45,981 nt of DNA, taken from Helicobacter heilmannii. Its GTDB lineage: Bacteria; Campylobacterota; Campylobacteria; Campylobacterales; Helicobacteraceae. The notes beneath the pieces were generated by a model, which was not told the DNA's origin, ran no database searches, and worked only from the letters and a program-made list of their open reading frames with translations. This document shows positions 36,921 to 45,954 of the stretch, piece by piece (the stretch's first letter is position 1; the number at the start of each line of letters is the position of its first letter). The stretch is from the NCBI RefSeq assembly GCF_001283065.1, contig NZ_CDMK01000001.1, forward strand, positions 339,474-385,454. Reading direction: 5' to 3'. The position numbers and the translations under genes were made by a program.

Positions 36921-37448
36921 ATGCGTTTTTCTATTTGGATCGCCGTGTTGTTAGCTTTGGGGTGTTCAGACCCCAAAAGCCACGAAAAGCCTAAGGAGAG
37001 TGTCCCACTTGTGTGGCACTTTTTGGACCAAAACCACCAAGAATTGCAGTTAAAAAGTACAGATAAGGTTTTAGAGGTCTTGAATAAAATCCCTATGCCT
37101 ACCTTGATCATGGTGTTGGACTTAAACCCCAAAAACACCGCCTACCTTGCGCTTTTTGAGCACTTGCAAGCCCAGTTTAAAGGTGTGCGCTTTCTAGCCC
37201 TGCTCAATAAGGCTTATTCTCAAGAGCAAATCGATGCCTACTCTAAGGCCAATCAACCCCATTTTGCGCTTTTTAACCCGATGGACAAGACTCACTTTTT
37301 CAAAACCCTAAAAAGCACTTCTTGGCCCTTGCCCTATTTTCTGCTCTATGACAAACAGGGGCATTTGGTGCAAAATTACCGTGGTGTGATTTTAGAAGAA
37401 ATGCTCGCCAAAGATTTACAAGATTTGATGGATACAAAGAAAAAATAA
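36921..37448 (+). CDS. Putative lipoprotein with thioredoxin-like fold
   Basis: The 175-residue protein has a short signal peptide with a lipobox ([11 protein letters not shown]), so Cys 15 is the likely lipidation site. The mature part reads like a thioredoxin fold: [13 protein letters not shown], then [15 protein letters not shown], and a cis-Pro-like [19 protein letters not shown]. The CxxC active site is missing, so it is unlikely to be a redox enzyme. It begins one base after the chemoreceptor stop, and its last base overlaps the ftsY start, which suggests a transcript running into ftsY. Confidence 0.65.
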   Translation: MRFSIWIAVLLALGCSDPKSHEKPKESVPLVWHFLDQNHQELQLKSTDKVLEVLNKIPMPTLIMVLDLNPKNTAYLALFEHLQAQFKGVRFLALLNKAYSQEQIDAYSKANQPHFALFNPMDKTHFFKTLKSTSWPLPYFLLYDKQGHLVQNYRGVILEEMLAKDLQDLMDTKKK

Positions 37449-38332
37449 TGTTTAACTTCTTTAAAAAAACAATCCAAAATGTCGCCTCACTGCTCAAAGC
37501 TAAGGATGCCACCTTCAGCAAAGAAGAGATGGAAGAAATTTTAATCGGCTTTGATGTGCAATTTGACCTGGTCGAAAAGCTCTTAGAGCACCTGCCCGAT
37601 CCAATCAAGCGCAACCACCTAGAGGTGGCTTTGATGCGCTTTTTACGCAAGGAGAGCTATTACGACAAGGTGCGCCTAAAGCCCCTAGACACCAAGCCCT
37701 TAGTTTCGCTCATTTTGGGGGTCAATGGGGCGGGCAAGACCACCACCATCGCCAAACTCGCCAAACAACACCTACTAAACAAACAAAAAGTTCTGTTAGG
37801 TGCAGGCGACACCTTCCGCGCGGCAGCCGTGAAACAACTCCAGCTTTGGGGGGAGAAATTGCAATTAGAGGTGATTAGCGCGGGGCAAAATAGCGATCCT
37901 AGCGCGCTGGCTTACAACACCATTGAAGCAGGGATCGCAAGAGGGGTAGATCAAATCATCATCGACACCGCCGGCAGGCTACACAACCAAACCAATCTAA
38001 AAAACGAGCTTTTAAAAATCTCTAGGGTGTGCAGCAAGGCCCTAAACAACGCCCCCTACTATAAAATTTTAATACTAGATGGCACCCAGGGCAGCTCTGC
38101 TTTGGAGCAGGCCAAAATTTTTCATGAAAGCTTAGAGCTAGATGGGGTGATCGTGACTAAGCTGGATGGCACCAGCAAGGGGGGGTGCATTTTAAGCATT
38201 CTTTACGAATTGCGACTACCCATTTTATATTTGGGCGTGGGGGAGAAGGAAAACGATTTAATTGCCTTTGAAGAAATGGAGTATGTTAAGAGCCTTTTAG
38301 ATGCGATCTTTAAAGATGGGCAAGAAGTCTAG
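37448..38332 (+). CDS. ftsY: Signal recognition particle receptor FtsY
   Basis: FtsY docks SRP-bound ribosomes at the inner membrane. The 294-residue SRP GTPase has an N domain and a G domain. G1 is [14 protein letters not shown] near 97-110, followed by [17 protein letters not shown]3 in [12 protein letters not shown] and G4 in [10 protein letters not shown]. It lacks the long acidic A domain of E. coli FtsY, as is normal in Helicobacter (HP0763). The 3' end overlaps radA by 17 bases. Confidence 0.95.
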   Translation: MFNFFKKTIQNVASLLKAKDATFSKEEMEEILIGFDVQFDLVEKLLEHLPDPIKRNHLEVALMRFLRKESYYDKVRLKPLDTKPLVSLILGVNGAGKTTTIAKLAKQHLLNKQKVLLGAGDTFRAAAVKQLQLWGEKLQLEVISAGQNSDPSALAYNTIEAGIARGVDQIIIDTAGRLHNQTNLKNELLKISRVCSKALNNAPYYKILILDGTQGSSALEQAKIFHESLELDGVIVTKLDGTSKGGCILSILYELRLPILYLGVGEKENDLIAFEEMEYVKSLLDAIFKDGQEV

Positions 38333-39656
38333 GGTTTTTGAGTGCCAGCATTGTGGCTTTGTGAGCCCTAAGTGGCTGGGCAAATGCAATAATTGTAACC
38401 AATGGGAAAGCTTTATTGAGATCAGCCAAAAAGAGCTAGAAAGCCTAAAGCCGCTTAAAAAGAGCCCCCAACTCTTAGCCGTTTCGATCGCTAAGGTTAA
38501 GCAAGAGAGTGTGAGCACCTTTAGCTCCACGCAAAAAGAATTAGACCTTGTGCTAGGCGGGGGGATTGTGCCCGGGGGGCTGTATCTCATCGGGGGGGCT
38601 CCTGGCGTGGGTAAATCCACGCTGCTATTAAAAATGGCGGGCGGGCTAGCTAGCACGGGTTTAAGCGTGCTGTATGTGAGCGGGGAGGAGAGCGCGGGGC
38701 AAATCCGCTTAAGGGCCGATCGGCTTGCTTGTGTGCAAGAAAAGCTGTTTTTGCTCAATGAAATCGATCTAGACACGATCAAGGCGCATTTATTGGGGCA
38801 AACTTACGCCATCTGTGTGATCGACTCGATCCAAACTCTTTATTCCAGCGCGATTAGCTCGGCTCCGGGCTCCATCTCTCAAGTGCGCGAAATCACCTTT
38901 GATTTAATGCGCCTAGCCAAACAAGAGCAGATCGCCATTTTTATCATCGGGCACATCACTAAAGAGGGCTCGATTGCTGGCCCTCGCGTGCTCGAGCACA
39001 TGGTCGATGCCGTGCTTTATTTTGAGGGCGATCCGAGTCGAGAGCTGAGAATCTTAAGGAGTTTTAAAAACCGCTTTGGGGCAACTAGTGAAGTGGGCAT
39101 TTTTGAAATGCATCAAGAGGGGCTGATGAGCGCTAAAGAGGCTTCTAAGCTCTTTTTCTCCCAAAAGCAGAGCCTAGCTGGCAGTGCGCTAAGTGTGGTG
39201 CTAGAGGGCTCAAGGGCACTCATTTTAGAGATACAGGCCTTAGTGTGTGAGAGCTCTTTAGCCAATCCTAAGAGACTAGCCACCAGCTTTGACACGAATC
39301 GCCTACACATGCTCTTAGCCCTGCTAGAAAAAAAGCTAGAGATCCCGCTAAACCGCTATGATGTCTTTATCAATGTCTCGGGGGGGATTAAAATTAGCGA
39401 AACCAGCGCGGATTTAGCCGTGATTGCCAGTATTTTATCTAGCTTTAGAAACCGCCCTATCAGCAATAAAACCGCCTTCATCGGGGAGGTGGGGCTCACC
39501 GGCTCGGTGCAAGAAGTGCCTAACTTAAATGTGCGCTTGAAAGAAATGGAGAATTATAGCTTTTTAAAAGCGATCGTGCCTAAAAAACCCAGCTTAAAAA
39601 CCCCCATTGCCTGCTACGAGGCTAGAGATGTGTCGCAGATCATTGAGTGGATGTAG
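38316..39656 (+). CDS. radA: DNA repair protein RadA
   Basis: RadA is a RecA-like ATPase that promotes branch migration during recombination and natural transformation. The protein has about 446 residues. It has a zinc finger ([19 protein letters not shown]), Walker [13 protein letters not shown] near 91, the RadA-specific KNRFG ([12 protein letters not shown] near 250), and a Lon-like C-terminal domain. ATG 38316 ([10 protein letters not shown]) matches the family start; an in-frame ATG at 38301 would extend it by five residues further into ftsY. Confidence 0.94.
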   Translation: MGKKSRVFECQHCGFVSPKWLGKCNNCNQWESFIEISQKELESLKPLKKSPQLLAVSIAKVKQESVSTFSSTQKELDLVLGGGIVPGGLYLIGGAPGVGKSTLLLKMAGGLASTGLSVLYVSGEESAGQIRLRADRLACVQEKLFLLNEIDLDTIKAHLLGQTYAICVIDSIQTLYSSAISSAPGSISQVREITFDLMRLAKQEQIAIFIIGHITKEGSIAGPRVLEHMVDAVLYFEGDPSRELRILRSFKNRFGATSEVGIFEMHQEGLMSAKEASKLFFSQKQSLAGSALSVVLEGSRALILEIQALVCESSLANPKRLATSFDTNRLHMLLALLEKKLEIPLNRYDVFINVSGGIKISETSADLAVIASILSSFRNRPISNKTAFIGEVGLTGSVQEVPNLNVRLKEMENYSFLKAIVPKKPSLKTPIACYEARDVSQIIEWM

Positions 39657-39749
39657 GGTAGTGCGCAACACGGATGCGCATATAAGCATGGCAACAAAAA
39701 ATCTAGACTGCAGCCAAGAGCCTTTAGGGCGCATTAAAGTTAGAAGGAT

Positions 39750-40880
39750 TTGCTCTTTAAGGCGGTGTCAGTGGAGGGCTTAGAGCATTTGCCAGCGGGG
39801 TGGGGGGTTAAGAGATTATATGATGTGGCTTTTCAACCCAAAGATAGGATAAGGATAAGCCACCTCACTCCAAAAAATTATGTGGGTGTGGATAATTTGT
39901 TGCAAAATGGGCAAGGCAAGAGAGAAGCGACCTTTATCCCAAAAGGCAACGCTAAAACAAGTGGCTATGCCCAAAACGATATTTTAATCGGCAACATACG
40001 CCCCTATCTCAAAAAGATTTGGCTAGCGGACACAGAGGGGGGGACAAATGGCGATGTAGTCGTTTTGCGTGTGAGAAATGCGGGCGTTGTCGCTCCAAGA
40101 TTTTTATACTATGTCTTAAGGCGTGATGCATTTTTTGATTATATGATGCGCTTTATCAAGGGGGTAAAAATGCCAAGAGGCGATAAAAAAGCCATATTGA
40201 ATTTTACAATCCCCCTCCCCCCCTTAAAAGAACAACACGCCATCGCCGCGTTTTTAGACGACAAGACTTCTAAATTAGATCGTCTCATCACTAAAAAATC
40301 TTGCCTGCTGCAAAGCCTTAAAGCTTATAAACACGCCTTGATTAGCGAAGTGGCCACTAAAGGACTAGCTGCCACCCCCACCAAACAGAGCGGCTTAGAC
40401 TGGCTGGGGGAAATTCCAACAGGGTGGGAGCTAGCCGAGCTAAAGAGATTGCTAGACTATGAACAGCCCACAAAATACCTTGTCAAAAGCGATGACTATA
40501 AGCACTACAAGCCCCATTATAAAACGCCCGTTTTAACGGCGGGCAAGGGCTTTTTACTTGGATATACGAACGAAACAGAAGGGATATACCCAGCCTCTAA
40601 AGAAAACCCCGTTATCATTTTTGACGACTTTACAACGACTTTTCATTGCGTAGATTTTCCCTTTAAAGTTAAGTCCTCCGCCATTAAACTTTTAACGCCA
40701 AAACGCAACTTAGTTAGCCTGAAATTCACCTACTATGCAATGCTTAGCATGGATTTTAAGCCCAGACCTAGAGACCACATGCGCCATTGGATTACCAAAT
40801 ATTCCATTTTTAAAATCCCCCTCCCCCCACTGCCCGAACAACAGAGAAAGACACGCAAGCAGGGCAACAGCAAGAGCTAG
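39750..40880 (+). CDS. hsdS: Orphan, truncated type I specificity subunit HsdS
   Basis: The 376-residue HsdS has two target-recognition domains. The first begins LPAGWGVKRLYDVAFQ and is followed by the spacer PLPPLKEQHAIAAFLDDKTSKLD, and the second begins LGEIPTGWELAELKRLL. The second spacer helix is lost: after PLPPLPEQQ the frame ends at once in RKTRKQGNSKS. The start is TTG 39750 or GTG 39765; an in-frame TAG lies just upstream at 39741. No HsdM or HsdR gene is near. Without the second coiled-coil spacer it may not assemble properly. Confidence 0.75.
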   Translation: MLFKAVSVEGLEHLPAGWGVKRLYDVAFQPKDRIRISHLTPKNYVGVDNLLQNGQGKREATFIPKGNAKTSGYAQNDILIGNIRPYLKKIWLADTEGGTNGDVVVLRVRNAGVVAPRFLYYVLRRDAFFDYMMRFIKGVKMPRGDKKAILNFTIPLPPLKEQHAIAAFLDDKTSKLDRLITKKSCLLQSLKAYKHALISEVATKGLAATPTKQSGLDWLGEIPTGWELAELKRLLDYEQPTKYLVKSDDYKHYKPHYKTPVLTAGKGFLLGYTNETEGIYPASKENPVIIFDDFTTTFHCVDFPFKVKSSAIKLLTPKRNLVSLKFTYYAMLSMDFKPRPRDHMRHWITKYSIFKIPLPPLPEQQRKTRKQGNSKS

Positions 40881-40951
40881 GTACTTCTAAGTCCTCTAAC
40901 CCCAAAGAGGCCCCAAAGACAAGTTGTAGCAAGCCTAAGAAGGATAGCTAG
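40852..40951 (+). pseudogene. Detached C-terminal tail in another frame
   Basis: Overlapping the end of hsdS in a different frame, KDTQAGQQQELGTSKSSNPK and the following Lys/Pro/Ser-rich residues run to TAG 40949-40951. It looks like the low-complexity tail of another protein joined to hsdS by deletion. The rest of the gap to 41045 shows nothing coding. Confidence 0.35.
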
Positions 40952-41044
40952 CAACAAAATCATCTAAACACCCTAAGAGCATAAGGTGTTGGTGTGCTAA
41001 ATTCAATACAACAGCTTTAAAATGCAAGACCCCACAAGGACAAA

Positions 41045-41233
41045 ATGAAAACCGCCACAAAAGCCACCCCAAAGACCCCATTTGAAGCCCAAGAACCCTC
41101 CTTAACCCTACGCTCTTTGCTCTTTTATGTGGGGGGTAGATACAAGCTCATGCCCCAACTAAGACCCCTATTCCCCATCCCCATTAAACGCTTGTTGGCC
41201 CTTTGCCATAATCCCCAAAGAGCATTGAACTAG
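41045..41233 (+). pseudogene. N-terminal fragment of a D12-class adenine methyltransferase
   Basis: The 62-codon frame includes SLLFYVGGRYKLMPQLRPLF, which matches the AdoMet-binding start (LxYxGGKxKLLPQ) of D12-class N6-adenine methyltransferases, including the neighbour at 41230-42132. After PLFPIPIKR the similarity ends in unrelated residues and a stop. AAGGACAAA precedes the ATG. It is a cut-off relic of a third D12 methylase, on the opposite strand to the intact pair. Confidence 0.55.
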
Positions 41234-42132
41234 CCATTAAACAAACCTAAAAACGCATAATTCGTAACCAACACTTCTTGGCTGGGGGTGTGTTTGTGCT
41301 TGGCTTGGTAGCTGGAATTGGCGTAGCTGTGCTTTAAGGGGTGGATGTGCCACCTTTGTGTCTTGCACCACTCTAAGAGCAAACCGTGCTCTGCCCCCTT
41401 GTGTGCGATCACATTAGAAAGGGCAAATTTAATGCCCCTGTGGCTGGCTCTCTCTAAAAAACGCAACAAGTCTAGCTCATCGCCTACAGACCACCCTCCA
41501 TTTTCGTTATAGCTCGCACAGCCCAAGAGATAGGGCGGATCAAGATAGAGAAAATCCTTAGCACTCAAGGCGTTCAAATCCATCGCTCTAAAGTCCGTAC
41601 ATAAAAAAGAGCTCCCCTGTATTCTTGCTTGAAAAAGCTCTAACTTGCGTCTAAGCCTTGCATTGAAATCCCGCTTGCCTACGGGCAAATTAAAGTCCCC
41701 CCTAGCGTTAAAACGCATTTGGTTGTTGAAGGCAAAGATCAGCAACACCAGCAACAATAAGGGCTCTTTGCTTTGGTTATAACTCTCTCTCAGCCTTAAA
41801 AACGCCGGCTTGTTGTGTGTGCTTAAACCTGCGTTAGAAGTGGTGTTGTAGTGGCTATAACCCCATAGATGCGACTGGCTGAGCCCATGCGTGGCGATGA
41901 TCTGATCGATTTGTTGTTCTAAATTTTGGGTGCTTTGGATGTATGCCAACAGCTCAATCAAGGCTGGGTTTTTATCCACCCCCACCACCCGATGTGCCCT
42001 AACATTGCTCCCAACATTAAACCCCCCACAAAAGATGTCGTAAAAGGTGTGGATATTGAGGGGGAGTTTGGGCAGGATTTGGGGCAAAAGTTTAAACTTG
42101 CCCCCCGTGTAGTTAAGGGGTGATTGGATCAA
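41230..42132 (-). CDS. D12-class N6-adenine DNA methyltransferase (second of pair)
   Basis: The 300-residue Dam-like enzyme has LNYTGGKFKLLPQIL near residue 6, FYDIFCGGFNVG (motif I) near 29, and the catalytic LYLDPPYLLGCASYN near 193. It transfers methyl groups to adenine N6. It is the last gene of the AlwI-like operon; type IIS sites such as GGATC are asymmetric and need a methylase for each strand, which explains two enzymes. The start is TTG 42132, overlapping the previous methylase by 20 bases. The stop lies in a CTAG shared with the convergent fragment. Confidence 0.82.
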   Translation of the reverse strand: MIQSPLNYTGGKFKLLPQILPKLPLNIHTFYDIFCGGFNVGSNVRAHRVVGVDKNPALIELLAYIQSTQNLEQQIDQIIATHGLSQSHLWGYSHYNTTSNAGLSTHNKPAFLRLRESYNQSKEPLLLLVLLIFAFNNQMRFNARGDFNLPVGKRDFNARLRRKLELFQARIQGSSFLCTDFRAMDLNALSAKDFLYLDPPYLLGCASYNENGGWSVGDELDLLRFLERASHRGIKFALSNVIAHKGAEHGLLLEWCKTQRWHIHPLKHSYANSSYQAKHKHTPSQEVLVTNYAFLGLFNG

Positions 42133-43189
42133 GTGCTGTCTTAGCCTGTGGGTTTTTTAAACTAGCTTTAAGTTTATGGGGATGGACGGCGCATAAAAAC
42201 AGCCGTTCTTGGTGGTTGGCGATGGCGGACTTGCCTGCGCTAAAGGGGGCACAATCCTTGCTAAAAACAGACACCATGCCTTTTTGCCCTAAAATCTCTA
42301 AAATGTCAGCATCGCTGATCTTGGTGTTGGATCGAGGGTTTGCACTATGGGTATTGTTGTAAGAAAAGAGAATGTAGCGGGCTTGCAGGCTGTCTATGAG
42401 CTCTTTAAAATGCACTTTGGCATCTTTTAGGCAATACTGGCTTCTTAGTGCCCTCAAGTCCATTTTGCCCGCACTCCCAAAGACGGGGGGTTTGGTGTTG
42501 CGGGCAATGTTCTCCAAGAAGTGATAGGCGTTGGCGTATTGGCGTGAGTTATAGGGAGGGTCAAGATAGACAATGTCAGCCACTAGGCACTTGGCAAGGG
42601 CATTGGCATCCATGTTGAAAATTTGGTTACGGGCGTTGTGGGTGTTGCCAATTAGGGGCATACGCAATTCTAGGGGTGTGTCTAGCTCCCCATTTTTGCG
42701 GTAGGCATCGTAATGCCCCACGGTGTTGGCGATCCGATCGATGGCATAAAGGAGAGAAGTGAGCAAAATAGAATACTCTCGCCCATTGATTTCTTTTTCT
42801 TTAAGTTTTCTGTCTAGGTCGTCTCTCATAAAGCCCACTTTTTGCAGGTTTTGGGTGCTTAGGTAGGTGTTGCCGAAGGTTTGGCTGTAGTAGTTGTCGC
42901 CTAGGTTGGTGGCTTGGTTGTAGTGGGTGAGTAGGTGTAACACCAAGTCCTTATCGTAAGGCACAGGCGAGAAAAAGCACACATAGGCGTGGTGGTTGCA
43001 CGCTAGAAGGTCATTAACCACGATGTCAAAGCTGGGGTTGAAGTGGTGGGCGACAACTCCCGTGCCCGCAAAGAGATCGGCAAAGCTCTTGCACCCATGC
43101 GTGTGCTGGCGTATCACTTGTGCGATCAAGTCTAGCATGTGTGCCTTGCCCCCCAAATAACGGCGGTTAGAGATGTTAAAGGTTTTCAT
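42113..43189 (-). CDS. D12-class N6-adenine DNA methyltransferase (first of pair)
   Basis: The 358-residue enzyme begins MKTFNISNRRYLGGKAHML, the D12 start. It has motif I ADLFAGTGVVAHHF near 38 and the catalytic VYLDPPYNSRQYANAYHF near 204. The Asn-Ser-Arg-Gln-Tyr extension after DPPY differs from the partner, fitting a different half-site. ATG 43189 overlaps the endonuclease stop (ATGA); an in-frame start at 43234 would lie inside the endonuclease gene without a ribosome site. It probably methylates one strand of the nuclease's site. Confidence 0.85.
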   Translation of the reverse strand: MKTFNISNRRYLGGKAHMLDLIAQVIRQHTHGCKSFADLFAGTGVVAHHFNPSFDIVVNDLLACNHHAYVCFFSPVPYDKDLVLHLLTHYNQATNLGDNYYSQTFGNTYLSTQNLQKVGFMRDDLDRKLKEKEINGREYSILLTSLLYAIDRIANTVGHYDAYRKNGELDTPLELRMPLIGNTHNARNQIFNMDANALAKCLVADIVYLDPPYNSRQYANAYHFLENIARNTKPPVFGSAGKMDLRALRSQYCLKDAKVHFKELIDSLQARYILFSYNNTHSANPRSNTKISDADILEILGQKGMVSVFSKDCAPFSAGKSAIANHQERLFLCAVHPHKLKASLKNPQAKTALDPITP

Positions 43190-45144
43190 TGGGCACATAG
43201 GGCTTGCACCGCTTGCCAAACTTCTTTGTGCCAAGTGTGGGCGATGGGCTTGGGGTTGTCGTAGCTGTAGTCTTTAAAAATCGTGGCGATCAACGCCTTA
43301 AAGTCGGGCTTTTTCTCTAAAAGATAGCTGAGTTGTTTGGTGTCTAAAGCAAAGATTTTAACCCCCTGTGTGCTGAACTTATGGCGTGTGTGCTGAAGTT
43401 GTATGTAGGCACTGGCTCTAAAAAGATTGATGACATTGGCATCAAGTTTGTCGGCGATGAAAAAAATATAAGAGTTTCGCTTACGCTGGTTGTTTTGAGC
43501 GGTTAGGTTTGTGCCATGCCTGATAACTGGTTCTAACTCCCCCCGCTTTTGGGCGTTTTGATCCATTAGGGTAACTTCTAGCATGGTGTCAAATGTGGTA
43601 TGGCGTGCGATGATGTCGCCATCCCCACCCGGGGCGTGCGACAAGGGCAGTCCATCGGCATCTAGGCTCAATTTCATGCTGTCTGCTAGATTGAAATCCT
43701 TGCCACTGATCCTATGCCACACAAGGGCACTGATGTATTCAAAGATGGTCGGCACGCTGGCGTTGTCTGTAACTTCTTTTTGGATTTGGGGGTGTTGCTT
43801 TTTATCGCCAAACAGCCCTAAAAGGGTGCAAAGCTGGCTATCCGTGTAACGACTCGCAAGCTTGGCTTCAAATTGGCGATCGTATTGGTGTTTGAAAAAA
43901 TCTTTTGTAGAAATTTGGGGGGCAATTTGGCATTTAGCTCTAATACGCTTTTCAAGGCTCTCTAGGGCGTTTTGATCTAGGTTTAGGATTTCTATCAGGC
44001 TTAGGTCTTGGTGAAGGCTGGTGGCTGTCCTAGTGGGCGAAAATCGCGTGTCTAAACGCTCTCCTAAAATGATGGGGTTTTCAGGGCTAAAAATTTCTTG
44101 TATCACTTCTCTTTGCTTAAGGCTCACTAAGCCATTGCTAAAGCTGATGATCCCTGTAACCCTAAAGACACGGATCAACACATCGCTATACTCTTGCACA
44201 AGGTCGTGGTGCTTGGAGTGGCGATACATCTCGTAGAATTGGCGGTTAAATTCTTGTAGATTGGGTGCGTTAAATAGGGCGTTTTCTTTACTAATGAGCG
44301 ACTCTATGAAAAAGGGCTTGCCAAAACCAAAGGCTTTAATAACAGCTGGATCAGAGCTAATGGTATGCAACTTCTCTAGGTTTTCGGGGGTTTTGGTGTG
44401 ATAAAAGTCTAGACAAGCTTGGTAGAATTGCCAATAAAGGACTGTTGTTTCTTGGCTTTTACGGTTTTTAAAGTGGGTGCTAAATTGTGTGTTTTTGATG
44501 GGGGTGTTTGCAAAACGCACTTCTTGGCTATCTGTGCATAGCGTGTTGATAAAAGCATCGATGTCTTGCTTGTTCTCTATAACACTTTGGTAGTCATCAA
44601 AGATGTTTTTCAGTTGTTCTGTGTGTTGTGTGGGCTCTAAGCTTAATAAAATCTTACAAAAGTGATCTTGGGGGATTTGTGGGTGTCTTAGTAAGAATGC
44701 AAGAGCTAAGCGGTAAATATAAAGGGCACATTCACCCTGGTACACCCCTAATTTGAAAAGCTGGCGTAAAAAGGCAAGGTTGTCTGCTCTTAAACCTAGC
44801 AAGTTTTCTAAAAAGTCTGGCTCAATTTTATTTTGTAAAAAGACTAAACCTGCTGGGGTTAATGTCCGTTTGTCGTCTATGAAGCCTATTTTAACGAGTG
44901 CATTGCTGTAAGTCCGTGCTCGTTTGGCTTGCTCTGCTGGAGCGATGTCTCTTTCTGGTGGCTTAATGAGACCACTTTCTAGCACATAGCGGTAAAACAG
45001 CTCTTGCGAGCCATTGTATATGTCCCACTTTAGTGACAAATCTTGTAAACCCTGAAGTAGGATTTTATAATCGCTGGCAATCTCTTTACGCCTAAAGCTG
45101 GTGTCTCCAAGATTGATGGGGGAGTTTGGTTTTTTGGTGATCAT
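43186..45144 (-). CDS. AlwI-family type IIS restriction endonuclease
   Basis: The protein of about 652 residues matches the AlwI-family layout. A long helical recognition half is followed by a nuclease core with SHAPGGDGDIIARH and FDTMLEVTLMDQNAQ near 502-530, where Asp and Glu are the likely metal ligands. AlwI cuts outside GGATC; the exact site here is not proven. I chose ATG 45144 (MITKKPNSPINL) because a TACAAT -10 box lies at 45194-45199, which would fall inside a longer frame from TTG 45210. Two D12 methylases follow with overlapping stops and starts, an order in which the nuclease is made first. Confidence 0.8.
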   Translation of the reverse strand: MITKKPNSPINLGDTSFRRKEIASDYKILLQGLQDLSLKWDIYNGSQELFYRYVLESGLIKPPERDIAPAEQAKRARTYSNALVKIGFIDDKRTLTPAGLVFLQNKIEPDFLENLLGLRADNLAFLRQLFKLGVYQGECALYIYRLALAFLLRHPQIPQDHFCKILLSLEPTQHTEQLKNIFDDYQSVIENKQDIDAFINTLCTDSQEVRFANTPIKNTQFSTHFKNRKSQETTVLYWQFYQACLDFYHTKTPENLEKLHTISSDPAVIKAFGFGKPFFIESLISKENALFNAPNLQEFNRQFYEMYRHSKHHDLVQEYSDVLIRVFRVTGIISFSNGLVSLKQREVIQEIFSPENPIILGERLDTRFSPTRTATSLHQDLSLIEILNLDQNALESLEKRIRAKCQIAPQISTKDFFKHQYDRQFEAKLASRYTDSQLCTLLGLFGDKKQHPQIQKEVTDNASVPTIFEYISALVWHRISGKDFNLADSMKLSLDADGLPLSHAPGGDGDIIARHTTFDTMLEVTLMDQNAQKRGELEPVIRHGTNLTAQNNQRKRNSYIFFIADKLDANVINLFRASAYIQLQHTRHKFSTQGVKIFALDTKQLSYLLEKKPDFKALIATIFKDYSYDNPKPIAHTWHKEVWQAVQALCAQ

Positions 45145-45193
45145 CGTACTCTGTCGTTGGTGGATTATCTTTGAGTTATCTTTGATTGTTGCG

Positions 45194-45199
45194 ATTGTA
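45194..45199 (-). promoter_or_regulatory. Extended -10 promoter of the AlwI-like operon
   Basis: On the minus strand TGCTACAAT forms an extended -10 box about 50 bases upstream of ATG 45144. No controller-protein gene or clear operator repeat is found near it. Confidence 0.5.
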
Positions 45200-45210
45200 G
45201 CATACTTCAA

Positions 45211-45803
45211 GCATACTAGATAATCTAGTCATTGTACTTATCCATTGTATTTTACGCCTACAATCCCACACAAGCCCCATACTCCCATAAACCATAGTTT
45301 TTCACTATCCACCCCTAACCTTGCGCCCTATGACCCCTTAAAGCCCTTTAAACGCTATCTCTGCTTTAATGCTTTACTCTATTCTCTCCAAACAACCGCA
45401 AAAACACCTCCAAATAGCCCCGCCCTCCCCAAAACTGCAATCACCTCAAACCAACACAAGTAACCCTAACTCCATTCACCACCCTAAAGCTCTAAAGACT
45501 CCAAAGCCCCAACACCCCAAAACAAACCCCCAATGTCCAGCCTCCAAAAAGTCGTTTTTGAGCTGTTTTTAGGCGTGGATTGTCTTTTGCAGTCTTACCT
45601 AACTTGTTTAAATACCCTTTCTACCACCCTAGAAGCCCTCACAATCAACACAACAACCCTAACCCATTTTGGGTTCTCTTTAATACTCTAAAGGCGTTAT
45701 ACAGCCTTTAACACTCATTCTCATTTTAAACCCCCCAAAGCCTTCCTTACTGCAATGGCGCAATACAGCCACAACACAAACTCATTTTTCACTTCAAAAC
45801 CCT
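45211..45803. other. Non-coding, C/A-rich spacer
   Basis: Apart from the upstream flank of the AlwI-like promoter, this stretch carries no frame that looks coding. Plus-strand frames around 45245-45572 are Pro/Thr/Ser/Lys-rich because of runs such as cccaaaac and caaccct. They lack ribosome sites and resemble no protein. The composition differs from that of the genes beside it. Confidence 0.5.
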
Positions 45804-45954
45804 CTCTTGGGGGTTTGGGGGCTTACCCCCAAGAGCAAAAATAGATGCCAAGCGTAAGCTTGGCTTACCTTCTCATGCACTCTCATGCATTCAAGTCGCC
45901 AAAATTTTCAAAAATTTTCATTTTTTCATAAGTTTCACAGCCCACTTTGGGCTG
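45804..45954. repeat. Cluster of three hairpins with short direct repeats
   Basis: Three perfect inverted repeats lie within 151 bases. CTCTTGGGGG (45804-45813) pairs with CCCCCAAGAG (45826-45835). GCCAAGC (45847-45853) pairs with GCTTGGC (45858-45864). CAGCCCA (45938-45944) pairs with TGGGCTG (45948-45954). Between the last two are a tandem TCTCATGCA repeat (45871-45889) and a repeated AAAATTTTCA. No gene overlaps. It could be terminators, a regulatory RNA, or the end of an element lying beyond the window. Confidence 0.6.

Noticed and set aside
45245-45572. Two overlapping Pro/Thr/Lys-rich frames
   Set aside because: They arise from C/A-rich low-complexity sequence, with no ribosome site and no protein-like pattern.
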